This document shows, piece by piece, positions 32,209-33,663 of a stretch of DNA of 33,663 bases; the stretch's first letter is position 1; each line of letters opens with the position of its first letter. A program made the translations under genes and the position numbers. The stretch spans positions 1 to 33,663 of the forward strand of contig JAYNII010000012.1 of assembly GCA_038108875.1 (NCBI GenBank). The letters are read 5' to 3'. The notes beneath the pieces were generated by a model. That model was not told where the DNA came from, ran no database searches, and was given only the letters and a program-made list of their open reading frames with translations. The DNA is from VMDH01 sp038108875. Lineage in GTDB: Bacteria > Pseudomonadota > Gammaproteobacteria > Magnimaribacterales > D2472.

Positions 32209-33285
32209 ATGAAAGTTTTAAGAACTCCTGATAAGTATTTTGAAAATATAAAAGATTATCCCTTTGAACCTGTCTATACATACATTCAGGATAAAGATGG
32301 AACAGAGTTAAGAGTTCATCACATCGATGAAGGTCCTAGGCATGGTCCCCTTCTATTAGCTATGCATGGACAGCCTGTGTGGAGTTATTTATATGCTCGC
32401 ATGATCCCTTTTTTAAATGAAGCAGGCATTAGGGTGATTGCTCCTGATCTCATAGGCTATGGGAAATCCGATAAGCCTGCTGCCAGAGAAGATTACTCCT
32501 ATCAGAATCAAGTAGATTGGATGTCAGCTTGGCTGGAAGCTAATGATTTTAAAGAACTTACATTTTTTGGCCAAGATTGGGGAGGTCTTATTGGTCTAAG
32601 AATGGTTGCAAATGCTCCTCATCGATTTAAGAAAATTTCGATGGGTAATACTGGGTTACCCTATAACCCCGATGTGCCTACAGAAGTACTAGATCAAGTT
32701 GAAAAATTTAGGGCAAGCTCAATTAAGTTAACGCCATTTAGTATGGCTAAAGAGGTAAGGAAGATGGATGCTGCTAACCAACAATCTGGGCATCCAGCTC
32801 TGAAATTCATGTTTTGGCAAAAATTCTGTTGGGATACAGAAAATTTACCAATCGGACTAGTTAACTCATTTCAGATGGAAAAGAGATCAAGGCTAGCGGT
32901 TTTTGCTCAATACTTTTTCTTTAAGCTTGGCTTAGACAGCATTTCCCCATTTACCACACCTATTTCACGAGCTTACGAAGCTCCCTTTCCAAATGCCTCT
33001 TACAAAATGGGTCCTCGGGCAATGCCAAGTCATGTTCCTATTATTCCAGACCAATCTCTGGAAGCACAAAAAAAAGCTAGAGACTTTTTTGCCACTTCCA
33101 CCTTACCTTTTCTCTCAGTATTTGCAGGAGATGATCCCGTAACCAATGGCATTGAAAAAGATGTACTTAGGATGGCTCCTAATGCTAGGAGTACTCCTCA
33201 TATTGGCGGAGGTCACTTTTATCAGTGGACTAGACCAAAACAATTATCTAAGATCTTGATAGATTTTATTAAGGAAGAAAGATGA
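32209..33285 (+). CDS. Alpha/beta-hydrolase, haloalkane dehalogenase family
   Basis: 358 aa, about 45 longer than DhlA-type enzymes (310). It carries the family pattern HGQPVWSYLY (oxyanion region, Q55 where Glu or Asn is usual), DLIGYGKSDKP, the nucleophile elbow GQDWGG (D123, with halide-binding W124), a late acid in FAGDDPVTNG (D308 or D309), and the catalytic His in HIGGGHFYQW (H336). Family members hydrolyse the carbon-halogen bond to alcohol plus halide. The cap region (about 150-250, KFMFWQKFCWDTENLPIG) is enlarged, so dehalogenase activity itself is not certain. It overlaps the following GST gene by 4 bases. It probably has its own promoter after the inverted repeat. Confidence 0.85.
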   Translation: MKVLRTPDKYFENIKDYPFEPVYTYIQDKDGTELRVHHIDEGPRHGPLLLAMHGQPVWSYLYARMIPFLNEAGIRVIAPDLIGYGKSDKPAAREDYSYQNQVDWMSAWLEANDFKELTFFGQDWGGLIGLRMVANAPHRFKKISMGNTGLPYNPDVPTEVLDQVEKFRASSIKLTPFSMAKEVRKMDAANQQSGHPALKFMFWQKFCWDTENLPIGLVNSFQMEKRSRLAVFAQYFFFKLGLDSISPFTTPISRAYEAPFPNASYKMGPRAMPSHVPIIPDQSLEAQKKARDFFATSTLPFLSVFAGDDPVTNGIEKDVLRMAPNARSTPHIGGGHFYQWTRPKQLSKILIDFIKEER

Positions 33286-33663
33286 TCGATTTATATACTG
33301 CGCCCACTCCTAACGGCCACAAAGTTTCATGCACACTCGAAGTACTTGAAATGGATTACAAGGTTCATGTTGTGAATCTGATGGAGGGTGAACAGAAGAA
33401 ACCTGAATTTTTGAAAATCAGCCCTAACGGAAGAATTCCAGCCATTGTCGACCAAGATGCTGACAAACTTTCCATTTTTGAATCAGGGGCAATTATGATT
33501 TATTTAGCCGAAAAAGCAGGCAAACTAATTTCTCATGATCCTGTAAAAAAAGCCAAAGTCTTAGAATGGTTAATGTTTCAAATGGGTGGAGTAGGGCCTA
33601 TGATGGGACAAGCAAATGTATTTTTTAGATATTTTCCAGAAAAAATACAACCAGCAATTGATC
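33282..33663 (+). CDS. Glutathione S-transferase, nu-class-like (partial, runs off the window)
   Basis: The ATG overlaps the dehalogenase stop (ATGA). About 127 residues are visible. The thioredoxin-like N-domain begins MIDLYTAPTPNGHKVSCTLE, has the cis-Pro segment GRIPAIVD, and the glutathione-binding FESGAIMIYLAEKAG (SNAIL-like motif). The start of the helical domain is MFQMGGVGPMMGQANVFFRY, like YfcG/YghU enzymes, which act in disulfide-bond reduction and peroxide handling. The Thr-Pro-Asn near position 9-11 fits nu-class GSTs. Coupling to a dehalogenase-family gene suggests detoxification of reactive products, but that is inference. The 3' end is missing. Confidence 0.9.
   Translation, partial: MIDLYTAPTPNGHKVSCTLEVLEMDYKVHVVNLMEGEQKKPEFLKISPNGRIPAIVDQDADKLSIFESGAIMIYLAEKAGKLISHDPVKKAKVLEWLMFQMGGVGPMMGQANVFFRYFPEKIQPAID

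Overview
The window is AT-rich, densely packed DNA from a bacterial chromosome, most likely a streamlined marine gammaproteobacterium resembling the SAR86 clade. The reasons are the smc-zipA-ligA gene order (ZipA is a gammaproteobacterial division protein), an argW-like tRNA-Arg(CCT), a complete System I cytochrome c maturation operon, very short intergenic gaps with many ATGA-type overlaps, and a large TonB-dependent receptor beside lipid and organohalide-type catabolic genes. The clade assignment is inference; no phylogeny was run.

Layout. (1) 1-1260: two small secreted proteins, a hairpin terminator and a tRNA-Arg(CCT) on the minus strand. (2) 1310-4443: an FAD monooxygenase and thrS; thrS is not followed by its usual partner infC. 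(3) 4459-5895: a sigma70-like promoter, a SAM-II riboswitch and metY (O-acetylhomoserine sulfhydrylase). (4) 5924-17908: one long plus-strand run. It has a small protein resembling a worn-down GT2 glycosyltransferase, then ccmA-B-C-D-E-F-G-H-I (haem export, haem chaperoning and haem ligation to apocytochrome c), then smc, zipA, ligA and a lytic-transglycosylase lipoprotein. ccmD (53 aa) is easy to miss. (5) 17905-24826: a PreP-like M16C metalloprotease (minus), a DUF4136-like lipoprotein (plus), mnmC (minus, tRNA wobble-uridine modification) and a lipoprotein alkylsulfatase of the SdsA/metallo-beta-lactamase type (plus). (6) 24823-33663: an accessory or catabolic block. It has a pair of dissimilar acyl-CoA dehydrogenases (minus), an orphan membrane coiled-coil protein, a nitronate monooxygenase (minus), a TetR regulator, a TonB-dependent receptor, and an alpha/beta-hydrolase of the haloalkane dehalogenase family overlapping a nu-like glutathione S-transferase that runs off the end.

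Main points of interest. The SMC protein is an intact 727-aa ORF with both ATPase halves but no recognisable hinge and very short coiled-coil arms, against about 1,150-1,190 aa for normal bacterial SMC. metY has a SAM-II aptamer 59 nt upstream of its start, and the leader can be drawn in two alternative pairings. A perfect 31-bp inverted repeat before the dehalogenase gene matches, at 15 of 19 positions, an imperfect palindrome in the nitronate monooxygenase/tetR intergenic region that overlaps a good -35 box. This suggests a local TetR regulon. The two acyl-CoA dehydrogenases show complementary loss of motifs, as expected for a heteromeric enzyme.

No insertion sequence, phage gene, CRISPR array or replication origin was seen.
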